Assembly: GCA_964484185.1 (NCBI GenBank)
Contig: CAZAEQ010000002.1
Span: forward strand, 124,001-188,000
Direction: 5' to 3'
DNA length: 64,000 bases
DNA from: F1-120-MAGs238 sp964484185
GTDB lineage: Bacteria; Planctomycetota; Phycisphaerae; Phycisphaerales; UBA1924
Each line of letters opens with the position of its first letter. The first letter of the stretch is position 1. Below, in pieces: positions 1 through 9,039 of the stretch. Both the position numbers and the translations under genes were made by a program. Below the pieces are notes generated by a model that did no database searches, was not told the origin of the DNA, and saw nothing but the letters and a program-made list of their open reading frames with translations.

Positions 1-2460
1 CTTGCCGACGAGGATGTCGCCAGGGCCAACGCGAGCGCCAAGACGGATGATGCCCTTGTCATCGAGATTGCGAAGCATCTTCTCGCTGACGTTGGGAATG
101 TCGCGGGTGAATTCTTCCTTACCAAGCTTGGTCTCGCGAATTTCGACATCGAACGCATCGATGTGAATCGATGTGAAGGTGTCGTCCTTGACGAGGCGCT
201 CAGAGATGACGATGGCATCTTCGTAGTTGTACCCGTCGAAGGTCATGAAGGCGACCAGAGCGTTCTTGCCGATGGCAAGTTCGCCCTGCTTGGTGCTGGC
301 GCCGTCGGCGAGAATCTGGCCCTTTTCAACCATCTGACCGATCTTGACGATCGGCCGCTGGTTCTGGCAGGTGCGCTCGTTGAGACCAACGAACTTGCGG
401 AGCACGTGCTCGTCGGTGTCGTCGATGACAATGCGCTCAGAGTCGACAAAGGTGACTTTGCCTGAGCTCTTGGCTTTCACAACCATGCCGGAGTTGGGGC
501 CGATCGACTTTTCAATGCCGGTGGCAATGATGGGCGGATCGATCTTGATCAGCGGCACACCCTGACGCTGCATGTTCGAACCCATGAGGGCGCGGTTTGC
601 ATCGTCGTGCTCGAGGAACGGAATGAGTGCGGCGGAGATACCGACGATCTGCTTGGGTGAAACGTCGACGTAATCGACGCGTTCAGAAGGAACTTCTGCA
701 AGTTCGCCGTTGACGCGAGCGAGGATGGGACCCTTCTTGAGCTTGCCACCTTCTTCGAGTGCATCGGTCGGAGCAAGAATCGCCCGCATTTCTTCATCAG
801 CACGGAGGTAGTGAACCTTGCCGGGCTTGCCATCTTTGAGTTCGCGGTATGGCGTGCGGAGGAAGCCGTACTCATCGGTGGTCGAATAGATCGCCATCGA
901 TGAAATCAGACCGATGTTGGTACCTTCGGGAGTTTCGATCGGGCAGATGCGGCCGTAGTGCGAAATGTGCACGTCGCGCACTTCAAAGCCTGCACGCTTG
1001 CGGTTGAGACCGCCCGGGCCCAGGGCTGAAAGACGACGCTCGTGGACGAGTGAAGAGAGCGGGTTGGTCTGGTCGACGACCTGAGAAAGCTCAGAGCGGC
1101 CGAAGAAGAAGTCGATGGCGCTTGAGATGCTCTTGGAATTCACAAGATCAGCAATTTTTGAAAGCTGCTCAGGATCCTTGACGCTCATGCGCTCCTGAAC
1201 GGTGCGGCGGAGTTTCAAGAAGCCCTTGCGGAGTTCTTCAACTGCGAGTTCATCGAGCGTGCGAAGACGACGATTGCCCAGGTGATCGATATCGTCGATG
1301 TTGGCGACTGGTGCGCCAGTCTCGGGATCGGCGCGACCTGAACGAAGATCGATGATGTACTGGATCACGCGGAGGAAATCCTCCGAGCGAAGGAACATCT
1401 TGTCTTCGGGGACGTTCAGATCGAACTTGCGGTTGATGCGGAAGCGACCAACGCGGCCGAGGCGGTAGCGGTTGTCGTCGAAGAACTTTTCCATCCACAG
1501 CTGGCGAGCCTTCTCAACCTGCGGCGGGTTGCCCGGACGGAGCTTCGAATACACCTTGAGCAGAGCACGGTCGTATTCGTTTTCTGCTTCGAATTGTTCG
1601 AGCTTTTCTTCAGCGATGGTGTTGAGGATCAACACATCGGAAGGATTGATGATGACTTTGCACTTCTTGAGGCCTGAAGCCTGAATCTCAGCGACCTTGT
1701 CGCCGATCATGCGGCCAACGTGAACGTGTTCCACACCGTCGGAATCGACGATGCTTTCAGCCGCCCACATGTCTTCAGAAAGCTTGTCGACGTTGATTTC
1801 GGAAACTTCGTAGAAGAGGCGGAGAAGCGTGTCGGTCGACGCGATTGACTGATCGAGACAGCGGAGGAACGTCGTCGCCGCCATCTTGGTCGACTGGTCG
1901 ATCTTCATCGCCAGGACATCTTTCTTGGTGACTTCGAGTTCGATCCACGAGCCGCGCTCGGGGATGACGCGGGCTGAGTGCAGCGGGCGATCGCCTTCGC
2001 TGGTGAGAATCGAGAAGTCGACACCGGGTGAACGGTGCAACTGGCTGACGATGACGCGTTCAGCGCCGTTGACGATGAATTCGCCGCCACCGAGCATGAT
2101 GGGGAATTCGCCCAGGAAGATCTGTTCTTCGGGCATATCCGGCTTGCCTTCGCGGCGAAGACGGACGGTCACGCGGAAGGGCAGGCCGTATGTCAGGCGA
2201 AGTTCGCGGCATTCGTCGGGCGTATAGCGCGGTTCGAGCAAATCGTACGTGATGTATTCAAGACTCATGGTCTCGTCGTACGACTTAATAGGGAAGACTT
2301 CGCGCAGCAAAGATTCCAGGCCTTGCTGGATGTTGCGCTCGCTCGTTGGTTTGCTCAACTGGAGGAAACGCTCGTACCCATCGGATTGAAGCCGAGTCAA
2401 ATCCGGAATCGCAATCGCATCACCACGTTTTGCGAAATTACGAACTGTTCGTGCAGCCAT
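1..2460 (-). CDS. rpoB: DNA-directed RNA polymerase subunit beta (C-terminal part outside window)
   Basis: The first 820 codons of the RNA polymerase beta subunit, which with beta-prime forms the catalytic core and the rifampicin-binding pocket. The minus frame is open from the ATG at 2460 (preceded by GCAGGAGTGAAG, a clear ribosome site) to the window edge. It begins MAARTVRNFAKRGDAIAIPD and continues through beta N-terminal motifs, such as LEPRYTPDECRELRLTYGLPF and MLGGGEFIVNGAERVIVSQLHRSPG (split here for length), then the beta2 and fork regions. The family is usually 1150-1400 residues, so roughly a third lies off the window. It is last in the rplKAJL-rpoB order on this strand, and rpoC is expected beyond position 1. 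A hairpin between rplL and rpoB may set its level relative to the ribosomal proteins. Identity is secure. Confidence 0.97.
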   Translation of the reverse strand, partial: MAARTVRNFAKRGDAIAIPDLTRLQSDGYERFLQLSKPTSERNIQQGLESLLREVFPIKSYDETMSLEYITYDLLEPRYTPDECRELRLTYGLPFRVTVRLRREGKPDMPEEQIFLGEFPIMLGGGEFIVNGAERVIVSQLHRSPGVDFSILTSEGDRPLHSARVIPERGSWIELEVTKKDVLAMKIDQSTKMAATTFLRCLDQSIASTDTLLRLFYEVSEINVDKLSEDMWAAESIVDSDGVEHVHVGRMIGDKVAEIQASGLKKCKVIINPSDVLILNTIAEEKLEQFEAENEYDRALLKVYSKLRPGNPPQVEKARQLWMEKFFDDNRYRLGRVGRFRINRKFDLNVPEDKMFLRSEDFLRVIQYIIDLRSGRADPETGAPVANIDDIDHLGNRRLRTLDELAVEELRKGFLKLRRTVQERMSVKDPEQLSKIADLVNSKSISSAIDFFFGRSELSQVVDQTNPLSSLVHERRLSALGPGGLNRKRAGFEVRDVHISHYGRICPIETPEGTNIGLISSMAIYSTTDEYGFLRTPYRELKDGKPGKVHYLRADEEMRAILAPTDALEEGGKLKKGPILARVNGELAEVPSERVDYVDVSPKQIVGISAALIPFLEHDDANRALMGSNMQRQGVPLIKIDPPIIATGIEKSIGPNSGMVVKAKSSGKVTFVDSERIVIDDTDEHVLRKFVGLNERTCQNQRPIVKIGQMVEKGQILADGASTKQGELAIGKNALVAFMTFDGYNYEDAIVISERLVKDDTFTSIHIDAFDVEIRETKLGKEEFTRDIPNVSEKMLRNLDDKGIIRLGARVGPGDILVGK

Positions 2461-2767
2461 CTTCACTCCTGCGTCGATGCATTCGACGTATTTCGATGAA
2501 ACGACAATAACATCCGCCGCTCGTGCCCCTTCTTAAATCGAAGTGCGCGAACAGATTAGACGCTGGTATGGCGTTTCATTTTTCCAATTTTGTGTTCAGC
2601 CCGCATGCCCGCTAAAAGATACCGATACCCGCCGGGGTCCCAACCGGCGTGCCAAACCAACTATAAACCTCTGTGAACTCCAAGAAAAGTAGATAAAAAG
2701 ATTCTTTTCAGAGTTTTTAGGACCTAACGAAAACCCTAACTCCAGCCTCAGCCGAAACTAAGAGAAG
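2461..2767 (-). other. rpoB leader region with a second GC hairpin
   Basis: About 300 bases upstream of rpoB without a gene. A second inverted repeat, CGCCGG (2630-2635) and CCGGCG (2644-2649), is followed on the minus strand by TATCGGTATCTTTTAG, so it could be a further pause or attenuation site. No convincing -35/-10 pair was recognised. Confidence 0.4.
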
Positions 2768-2797
2768 AACAGGCCCACCCGTTCGAGTGGGCCTGTT
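2768..2797 (-). terminator. Hairpin between rplL and rpoB (attenuator or terminator)
   Basis: A perfect 11-bp inverted repeat, AACAGGCCCAC (2768-2778) and GTGGGCCTGTT (2787-2797), with an 8-nt loop. In the direction of transcription it is followed by a pyrimidine-rich CTTCTCTT stretch rather than a pure U run. It lies about 100 nt after the rplL stop. In E. coli a partial terminator at the same place lowers rpoBC expression relative to rplJL; that parallel is an inference here. Confidence 0.7.
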
Positions 2798-2893
2798 TTC
2801 GTGTTTTCGATACTTTCTTGGTTTCCGCGGCCAGTAAACCAGCCGCGAGCTCAACTTTCAAACTACTTGATTCAGCCCCTTGCGAGGCAGAAA

Positions 2894-3280
2894 TCAGGCG
2901 AGTTCGACGGTTGCGCCAGCATCCTTGAGCTGCTTGGCGAGCTTTTCGGCATCGTCCTTGCCCAGGCCCTGCTTGATCGCCTTGCCCGGGTTGTCCACCA
3001 GGTCCTTGGCTTCCTTGAGGCCAAGACCGGTGACTTCGCGGACGACCTTGATGACTTCGATCTTCTTCTCGCCGGCAGCCTTGAGGATGACGTCGAAGCT
3101 GTCCTTGACGGGAGCTGCTGCGGCTGCTGCCGCGGGAGCTGCCATCATCATGCCGCCGCCCGAAGCGGCCTCGATACCATAAGCATCCTTGAGGTACTTG
3201 CCGAGTTCAACGGCATCTTTGAGGGAAAGGCCAGCGAGTTCATCGCCGATCTTCTTGATATTTGCTGCAACTTCTGACAT
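2894..3280 (-). CDS. rplL: 50S ribosomal protein L7/L12
   Basis: The L7/L12 stalk protein, which recruits and stimulates translation GTPases on the large subunit. The chosen ATG at 3280 starts MSEVAANIKKIGDELAGLSL and follows AAAGGTG at good spacing; an in-frame ATG three codons upstream is less likely. The N-terminal dimerisation helix is followed by an alanine-rich hinge (AAPAAAAAAAAPVK) and the C-terminal domain with VKDSFDVILKAAGEKKIEVI and GLGLKEAKDLVDN. Its 128 residues are normal for the family. It follows rplJ after about 175 bases. Confidence 0.97.
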   Translation of the reverse strand: MSEVAANIKKIGDELAGLSLKDAVELGKYLKDAYGIEAASGGGMMMAAPAAAAAAAPVKDSFDVILKAAGEKKIEVIKVVREVTGLGLKEAKDLVDNPGKAIKQGLGKDDAEKLAKQLKDAGATVELA

Positions 3281-3455
3281 TTGAAACACCTTTCAGTGAC
3301 GGATGAAATCCGCCGCTTCCACTTTGCTCACCCGAGAGGGACCGGAACGCCCGGTGCTTTAATCCATCAGAGATGGACCAGTCGGATGGAGTCTTTAGGA
3401 ACACTTTTGAAACCGAACCGTCGTGGCAGAGGACCTGCCCCGACGAATGAGTGAC

Positions 3456-4007
3456 TTAGGCGGTCATGGCAATCGCTTCGCCCTTTTCGAGCTTTTCTTC
3501 GATTGCCTTGATGAGGCCGGCGACGGTAGAAGCAGGACCCTTGACCGAGGCGAGGAGCTTGCGACCAGGGCCGACAAGAGCGCCGACTGCCTGACCTTGA
3601 GCTTCGATCTTGGTGGGGAACTTGCTGAGATCTTCAACAGCGGTTTTGCCGGTGAAGAGTGTGCCATCGAGCACCGCAGCGCGAAGTTCAATCGCGGGGT
3701 GATCTTTGGCGAGCGCTACAACTTCGCGGGCAACTTCAACGATTGAAGCGCCGACGGGGCTGTAGACCAGCGCGGTTGCGCCGGTGAGGCTCTCAGACAA
3801 GCCTGCCATTTTGCCGCCCTCAAACATCTTGCGAGCAAGGCTGTTGCGGACGACGGTGACTTTGATGTTCTTCTTGCGAAGCTTGGTGCGGACGGTGGTG
3901 GTGTCGATGGCTTTGAGACCACGAACGCCGATGACCATCGCCTCTTCCGCGCTTCCCATGCGGTTCTTGTAGTCCCGCATCATCATGTTCTTGATTGTTT
4001 TCGACAT
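3456..4007 (-). CDS. rplJ: 50S ribosomal protein L10
   Basis: L10 forms the base of the L7/L12 stalk and binds L12 dimers through its C-terminal helix. It begins MSKTIKNMMMRDYKNRMGSA after CCCGGAGTAAGTCAAC. The body has the typical VTVVRNSLARKMFEG segment and ends in the predicted L12-binding helix TVAGLIKAIEEKLEKGEAIA. At 183 residues it is normal length. It lies 17 bases after rplA in the same operon. In other bacteria L10 (with L12) represses its own operon by binding the leader; no such site could be assigned here. Confidence 0.96.
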   Translation of the reverse strand: MSKTIKNMMMRDYKNRMGSAEEAMVIGVRGLKAIDTTTVRTKLRKKNIKVTVVRNSLARKMFEGGKMAGLSESLTGATALVYSPVGASIVEVAREVVALAKDHPAIELRAAVLDGTLFTGKTAVEDLSKFPTKIEAQGQAVGALVGPGRKLLASVKGPASTVAGLIKAIEEKLEKGEAIAMTA

Positions 4008-4024
4008 GTTGACTTACTCCGGGA

Positions 4025-4726
4025 TTACCTGACTGCTTCGAGGTTGACGTACTTGATTTGAACGCTGGGAGTCATCGCACCAGAAAGAGCAATCTTCTTG
4101 ATGTACATGCCCTTCACGGTGGACGGCTTGATCTTCTCGATCGACTTGATGAAGTGCTCGATGTTTGCCGCGAGGTCTGCATCGGGGAAACTCATCTTTC
4201 CAACGACTGCGTGAATGTTGCCGCCCTTATCGGTGCGGTATTCAACCTTGCCAGCTGCGTATTCCTTCACAGCTGTGACAACATCGGGGGTCACGGTTCC
4301 GGCCTTGGGGCTGGGCATGAGGCCCTTGGGACCAAGGACTTTACCGAGCTTGGAAACGATGCGCATCATGTCGGGTGACGCGATGGCGACATCGAAATCC
4401 ATCCAGCCCTTTTCGACTTCGGAAACCAGTTCGTCAGCTCCGGCTTTGACAGCGCCAGCCGCGATGGCCTTGGCTGCTTGCTCAGAGTTGCAGAACGCGA
4501 TGACTCGCTTGGTCTTACCGATGCCCTTGGGGAGACTGAGTGAGCCGCGAAGGTTCTGTTCTGCCTGCGCGGTATCAACTCCCAGGTGGAAGCAGATGTT
4601 GACGGTTTGATCGAATTTGGTTGCCTTGTACTTCTTGAGAGCTGCGACTGCCGGAGCAACGTCGAGCACGTCATCGGTACGAAGCTTGAGGTTTGCTTTG
4701 TGGCGCTTGCCAGTGAACACTGCCAT
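4025..4726 (-). CDS. rplA: 50S ribosomal protein L1
   Basis: L1 binds 23S rRNA at the mobile stalk near the E site and in many bacteria represses the L11-L1 mRNA. The start at 4726 follows GTGGAGGGATAAACC, which overlaps the rplK stop and suggests translational coupling. Diagnostic segments are KLGKVLGPKGLMPSPKAGTV and TDKGGNIHAVVGKMSF. At 233 residues it is complete. Confidence 0.97.
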   Translation of the reverse strand: MAVFTGKRHKANLKLRTDDVLDVAPAVAALKKYKATKFDQTVNICFHLGVDTAQAEQNLRGSLSLPKGIGKTKRVIAFCNSEQAAKAIAAGAVKAGADELVSEVEKGWMDFDVAIASPDMMRIVSKLGKVLGPKGLMPSPKAGTVTPDVVTAVKEYAAGKVEYRTDKGGNIHAVVGKMSFPDADLAANIEHFIKSIEKIKPSTVKGMYIKKIALSGAMTPSVQIKYVNLEAVR

Positions 4727-4729
4727 GGT

Positions 4730-5161
4730 TTATCCCTCCACCACAGTAATGCCCATAGAACGGGCGGTGCCTTCGATAATTCTCACGGCAGCTTCGATCG
4801 AACCAGCTGAGAGATCTGCGGCTTTTGCTTCCGCGATCTTCTTGGCCTGGCTCTTGGTGATCTTGCCGACTTTGTCCTTATTAGGAACGCCGGAGCCCTT
4901 TTCAACCTTGGCCGCCTCTTTGATGAGGACGGATGCGGGTGAACCCTTCACTTCGATGTCGAAGGTGCGGTCAGACCAGACGGTGACGATGGCGCCGACC
5001 AGTTTGCCCTTGATGTTCTGCGTTGCCGCGTTGAACTTCTGGATGAACTGACCAGGGTTGACACCCTTAGAACCGAGAACCGGTCCCAACGGTGGCGCTG
5101 GTGTCGCCTGGCCGCCGACGGCCATGATTTTGAATTTGTTGGTAATTTCGCGCTTGGCCAT
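4730..5161 (-). CDS. rplK: 50S ribosomal protein L11
   Basis: L11 is part of the GTPase-associated centre and the thiostrepton site. The start at 5161 (MAKREITNKFKIMAVGGQAT) is preceded by GGGAGGTGGAGAAAA, which favours it over an upstream in-frame ATG at 5206. The proline-rich motif APPLGPVLGSKGVNPGQF and the C-terminal SMGITVVEG are characteristic. Its 143 residues are typical. It is the first gene of the ribosomal block. nusG, secE and tuf, the common upstream neighbours, are absent from the adjoining sequence. Confidence 0.97.
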   Translation of the reverse strand: MAKREITNKFKIMAVGGQATPAPPLGPVLGSKGVNPGQFIQKFNAATQNIKGKLVGAIVTVWSDRTFDIEVKGSPASVLIKEAAKVEKGSGVPNKDKVGKITKSQAKKIAEAKAADLSAGSIEAAVRIIEGTARSMGITVVEG

Positions 5162-5402
5162 TTTTCTCCACCTCCCACCCGCCTGCGGCATTGGCTGTCG
5201 AGACAACTAGTCTCTTGGCTCTGCCGCTCGCTCGTTCCGGCTCAAGTGGGACGAGCAAGCTGGGTGGTAAACGGTTCCTAGATGTTCCCGGCAGGACCGA
5301 ACTCCTGATGGGTCGAGATGTTAGGCAGCATGAGACAAGTTTGCCAGTTGAGCCAGCAATATCCGTTCAAAAACCTATCAAACAGTCATTTCGAATAAAA
5401 AC
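5162..5402 (-). promoter_or_regulatory. rplK upstream region
   Basis: About 240 bases between the terminator of the next upstream gene and rplK. As the only non-coding sequence ahead of the rplKAJL-rpoB block it should hold the operon promoter and leader. No -35/-10 pair or L1-binding fold could be assigned with confidence by eye. Confidence 0.4.
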
Positions 5403-5426
5403 CTCCACCGAAAGGGCTCGGTGGAG
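5403..5426 (-). terminator. Rho-independent terminator
   Basis: On the minus strand CTCCACCGA and TCGGTGGAG form a perfect 9-bp stem with a 6-nt loop, followed directly by GTTTTTATTC. It lies about 30 bases after the stop of the exported protein gene 5457-6497 and separates it from the ribosomal operon. Confidence 0.88.
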
Positions 5427-5456
5427 TTCAAATCGACCTGAATTGCGGAAGTTGCC

Positions 5457-6497
5457 TCAGCGAAGGGCGGCGGTCAGGTTTGCGGCGATTCCTGGCTCAA
5501 GCCCAGAATTCGTCGCCAGGTCGGACATCGCCATTGCATCTGCAGTGCGTCCTTCGGCCTGCATGAGTACAGCAGTCAAGAGGTAGGCGGAGCCAGTGTG
5601 CAGTTTCATCGCGTACCGCTCGGCATTGTTGCTGATATCGCGAAGACGACCAGCGCCGATTCCCAGCGAGGCTGCATCGACTGGCTGATTCGCCAGATTC
5701 GAATCGGCCTTGTAAGCCTCAATCATGCGACGGGCCGCCTCAGAACAATTGTTCTGCTCGGCATACATGACCGCAGTAAGTCGAAGCGCCCGCACATCAT
5801 TCGGATTGTCGCGAAGATGTTCATTGAGTTGGTCGATCGCATCACCCGGCTTGCGATCCTGTACAGCGCGAAGGCCAGCTTCATACGCGCTCAACACACG
5901 CTGCGAAGTATCTTCAATCGTTGTCACTTTCTTGATGACCTGCGGAGCCCGCTTCACGATCACAGTCTCCTCAACCACCGGCGCAGTCTCTTCAACAACT
6001 ACGCGGCGATTGACCACTGGCTCGGTGACGATGGGCGTTTGATATCCGGATGGATAACTTACTTGTTGATACGTTGGTGCGGGCTGTGTGTAGACGACTG
6101 GTTGTGTGTAGACCACTGGCTGCGTATACACAACGGGACGCTGCACCACTACCTGGGGAACGTAAACAACCGGTGGTGGGCAATAGACCGGTGGAGGGCA
6201 GTACGGACGACTGTAGATCGGGAAGCCGATGTGAATCGAACTGCCGTGGCTTCCGTATCCAAAGTGTCCGCGTCCTCGCCCATATCCGTAGTCGTTGCAT
6301 CCGTCGTTGCGGAATCCGCGATAGTGATTGCCACTCCAACTGGAGCTTGAGTACGAGCCGCCAATTCGCAGGCCACCGCCATGATTGCCAAATCCGCTGT
6401 TGATGGAAATCTGTGTAAAGCCGCCCGCGAGCGCCGGAGTACCTGCACATGCAAGCAAGGCCGCCGCGGAAACAACTGTCCAACACTGAGCTGACAT
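5457..6497 (-). CDS. Exported Gly/Tyr- and VVYTQP-rich protein with C-terminal TPR-like domain
   Basis: Function not recognised. The ATG at 6497 follows TCAGGAGATTCGTC and begins a signal peptide (MSAQCWTVVSAAALLACAG...ALA). The first third is low-complexity, rich in Gly, Ser and Tyr. A Pro/Val/Tyr segment follows with three near-identical copies of the hexapeptide VVYTQP (about residues 125-140). The last 150 residues are helical and TPR-like (YEAGLRAVQDRKPGDAIDQL, NEHLRDNPNDVRALRLTAVM) and end AGLEPGIAANLTAALR. The next two upstream genes on this strand share the same C-terminal architecture, so this is one of three tandem relatives. A terminator follows. It probably acts outside the cytoplasm. 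Confidence 0.8.
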   Translation of the reverse strand: MSAQCWTVVSAAALLACAGTPALAGGFTQISINSGFGNHGGGLRIGGSYSSSSWSGNHYRGFRNDGCNDYGYGRGRGHFGYGSHGSSIHIGFPIYSRPYCPPPVYCPPPVVYVPQVVVQRPVVYTQPVVYTQPVVYTQPAPTYQQVSYPSGYQTPIVTEPVVNRRVVVEETAPVVEETVIVKRAPQVIKKVTTIEDTSQRVLSAYEAGLRAVQDRKPGDAIDQLNEHLRDNPNDVRALRLTAVMYAEQNNCSEAARRMIEAYKADSNLANQPVDAASLGIGAGRLRDISNNAERYAMKLHTGSAYLLTAVLMQAEGRTADAMAMSDLATNSGLEPGIAANLTAALR

Positions 6498-6598
6498 GAC
6501 GAATCTCCTGATTCTGTTTTCGCATGAATGTCGTGCGTTCTCGCAAGACACTCCCCTCACAATCTGACGCAACACATCCCGCAAAGTTCAATTTGGTG

Positions 6599-7495
6599 TC
6601 ACGGATTTTTTGGGGTTTCTTCTTTCGGGGTTGCAGTCTTGTCTATCGCGCCGGCTGCATCATCTGCCGGTTTGAGCGGCGAGGTAACCGGAATCTGCTC
6701 AACCTCCATCGGCGCCAGTGCCGAGCGCAGGTTGTACACCGTCTTTGGATCAAGACCAGCCGCCTCCGCCTTCGCCAAATTAGCGAGCGCGAACTCTGTG
6801 CGGCCTTCAGCCTGCATGAGCACTGTGACCATCAACCAGCCAGAGCCGGTCTTCATCTTGTTCGCATACTTCGACGCCTTCACCACCATCTCTCTCAAAC
6901 GCGCTGAATCCAACCGCAGATCTGCTGCATCAATCGGCCGGCGTGCAAGCTCAGGCATGCGCTTGTACGCGAACGCAATTCGCGACGCCGCTTCACTTGG
7001 CTGCTTCTCTTCCAGATACATCATCCCGATGAGCCGCATCGCGACAAAGTCATCAGTGTTCGTCTTGAGGTGTTCAAGGAATCGATCAATCGCAATACTG
7101 GTCTTGCCAGTCTGCATCGCATCCATCGCATAGTCAATTTCAGTCAATTCACGCGGCGGAACAACCGGCTGAGGCGCGGCAATTGTCTGCGGAATCACGA
7201 CCACCTGCTGGGAATACCCAGAGTTATATCGATTGTAATATCCGTACCCGCCGCTGTGATATGGATAGTGATATGGGTAATACCCGACATACGGATAAAT
7301 CGGTTCTACGGGATATGGCTTTGGACCCGGATTGTTCGGCTCTGGTGGCAACTGCACCTGCGGCACAGTCTGCATCTTCAGAATCTCCTGGCCGCGACCA
7401 GGAGCAATCTGGTTTACTTGCTGTTGACCCATCGCTGGCAACGCTGCCGCGGCGGTAAGGAACGCAATCGCTATCTTGAAAGCGTGAGTAGACAT
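6599..7495 (-). CDS. Exported Pro/Tyr-rich protein with C-terminal TPR-like domain
   Basis: Second of three related exported proteins. The start is placed at the ATG at 7495 because MSTHAFKIAIAFLTAAAALPAMGQ is a clean signal peptide; AAAGGA lies further upstream than usual. After the signal comes a Pro- and Tyr-rich linker (PYPVEPIYPYVGYYPYHYPY), then a helical domain with DFVAMRLIGMMYLEEKQPSE and the shared ending AEAAGLDPKTVYNLRSALAP. It has a charged C-terminal tail. The helical half aligns by eye with those of the neighbouring genes, including TGSGWLMVTVLMQAEGRTE against TGSAYLLTAVLMQAEGRTA. Biochemical role unknown. Confidence 0.8.
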   Translation of the reverse strand: MSTHAFKIAIAFLTAAAALPAMGQQQVNQIAPGRGQEILKMQTVPQVQLPPEPNNPGPKPYPVEPIYPYVGYYPYHYPYHSGGYGYYNRYNSGYSQQVVVIPQTIAAPQPVVPPRELTEIDYAMDAMQTGKTSIAIDRFLEHLKTNTDDFVAMRLIGMMYLEEKQPSEAASRIAFAYKRMPELARRPIDAADLRLDSARLREMVVKASKYANKMKTGSGWLMVTVLMQAEGRTEFALANLAKAEAAGLDPKTVYNLRSALAPMEVEQIPVTSPLKPADDAAGAIDKTATPKEETPKNP

Positions 7496-7621
7496 GTGCC
7501 GTACCCTGATTCCTTTCAGGCCCCGAACCCCTCCGGGTGCCTCGATCCGTATAAAGAGTAGACGAATCAACCCTTTAGATGTTTCAATCAATCCATCGGT
7601 TCAATTCCGACTTTGTGCTAA

Positions 7622-8890
7622 TTACTTACTTATTTTCCACAATCCGGCCAAGTTTGCGGCTTCTGTCGGGTCCATTCCTTGTTGCACCGCAACGTCCAAT
7701 AACCTTAGAGCGGCGTCGGGACGTCCAACCGCGTGTGCGGCTGCGGCGAGCCCTACCGCTTCAGCCACTCCCTTTGTCTGCTCTTTCCGAGCCATCAGTC
7801 TCCCAAGTGACTCCGCGACCGCCGCCTCTGAAATCCCAAGTTCCTTGAGATTCATTGGCGTTGTCCAGGCCGAAGCGCTGAACTTGCAAGCCTGGGCCAG
7901 ATGAGCAAGGCCAGAGTCGTGCTTCTTTGCCGCAAGCTGCAGCAATCCAAACACCGCTTGTGCGCGGCCATCTTCCTTGTTATCACGAACATAGAAATCG
8001 AAATACTGAGCCGCCGCGCTTGCTTGGTTTCGAGCAAGCAACTCCGCGTATCGATCAACACCAACAAGCTTTGAAAGCTCTTCCGCCTCCGCCTTTGCTT
8101 TATCGTCTTCCATCAAACGTGGATCAATCGGACCGGGCGTTGAGCCAAGCCCTCTGTTCCCAAACATCCGGGATCGCTGCGTTGACCGAACAATCACGGG
8201 GCAAGTCTTGTTCGCCGCAGCTTCAGCATTGGCAATGTCGCGATACAGCGCCTGCATCGCGGTCGCATTTCCATTCGCCATATCCTGAATCGCTGTCGAC
8301 ATTCTGCTCTGCGACTGTGCTGCGGTCTCGAACAAGTGCAGTTGCGAATCGTGCACATCCATTGTTTTTGGTGCGATATTTGGCCCAATCCCACCTGTCA
8401 CTTCAACTTTGTTCCAGCCATCAGTGCCCTTAGTTACTGTTACCGAATCGCGCATCGGCACTGCGCTTTCTGTTGGACCAGAGTTCACGATCTGAGTCTC
8501 GCTCCCAGGCAGACTGGTATTCCGTGGAGCTTCACTCTCCACCGCTGGAATCGCCATCCAAGGATCGATGCCGCCCTGCACGCCTCCAGTCTGACTTCTG
8601 CGCGGTGCCTCGGGTACAGCCTTAGGCTTGGAACTTTGCGGACCGGTCGCTGTTGCTGGCGGTGCCGGTTTCTTGATCAGCTGCTCTGACAGCGGCACCT
8701 GCACCCTCACCACTTCTGGCTGCGGTTGCCATACCACCGAACCAGGAACGCCAGCCTCTGACCTGATGACTTGTGACCGATCGACAACCGATGTATCCGG
8801 CCGCACATGAAACGCGAGCCGCCACTCATTCGCAGGCCCGACAGCCGATGCGATCACAATCCCCGCCGCGACTATCAATGCACTACCCAT
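7622..8890 (-). CDS. Membrane-anchored or exported protein with C-terminal TPR-like domain
   Basis: Third and most divergent of the tandem set. The ATG at 8890 follows AAAAGGACCAGA. The N-terminus MGSALIVAAGIVIASAVGPA is a hydrophobic anchor or uncleaved signal. A long, probably disordered Pro/Ser/Thr region follows to about residue 180, then a helical domain ending VAVQQGMDPTEAANLAGLWK, equivalent to the C-termini of the two downstream genes. It has two cysteines but no lipobox. It is the promoter-proximal member if the three genes are co-transcribed. Intergenic gaps of 101 and 126 bases leave separate promoters possible. Confidence 0.75.
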   Translation of the reverse strand: MGSALIVAAGIVIASAVGPANEWRLAFHVRPDTSVVDRSQVIRSEAGVPGSVVWQPQPEVVRVQVPLSEQLIKKPAPPATATGPQSSKPKAVPEAPRRSQTGGVQGGIDPWMAIPAVESEAPRNTSLPGSETQIVNSGPTESAVPMRDSVTVTKGTDGWNKVEVTGGIGPNIAPKTMDVHDSQLHLFETAAQSQSRMSTAIQDMANGNATAMQALYRDIANAEAAANKTCPVIVRSTQRSRMFGNRGLGSTPGPIDPRLMEDDKAKAEAEELSKLVGVDRYAELLARNQASAAAQYFDFYVRDNKEDGRAQAVFGLLQLAAKKHDSGLAHLAQACKFSASAWTTPMNLKELGISEAAVAESLGRLMARKEQTKGVAEAVGLAAAAHAVGRPDAALRLLDVAVQQGMDPTEAANLAGLWKISK

Positions 8891-9039
8891 TCTGGTCCTT
8901 TTGCCAGCTCTGTCTAGGAAGCCAACCTACTGAGTGTACTGCCTGGAGCGGCATCGGTTGCATTCTTTTTGACGTTCTATCGCGGTTTCCCTGCCTCAGC
9001 CCCCACCGCTCCCGCCCCAGAGTGTGTATCTTTCCCTGC

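Noticed and set aside
5598..6350. 250-residue open frame on the plus strand
   Set aside because: It lies wholly antisense to the exported TPR protein gene, which has a signal peptide, ribosome site and terminator.
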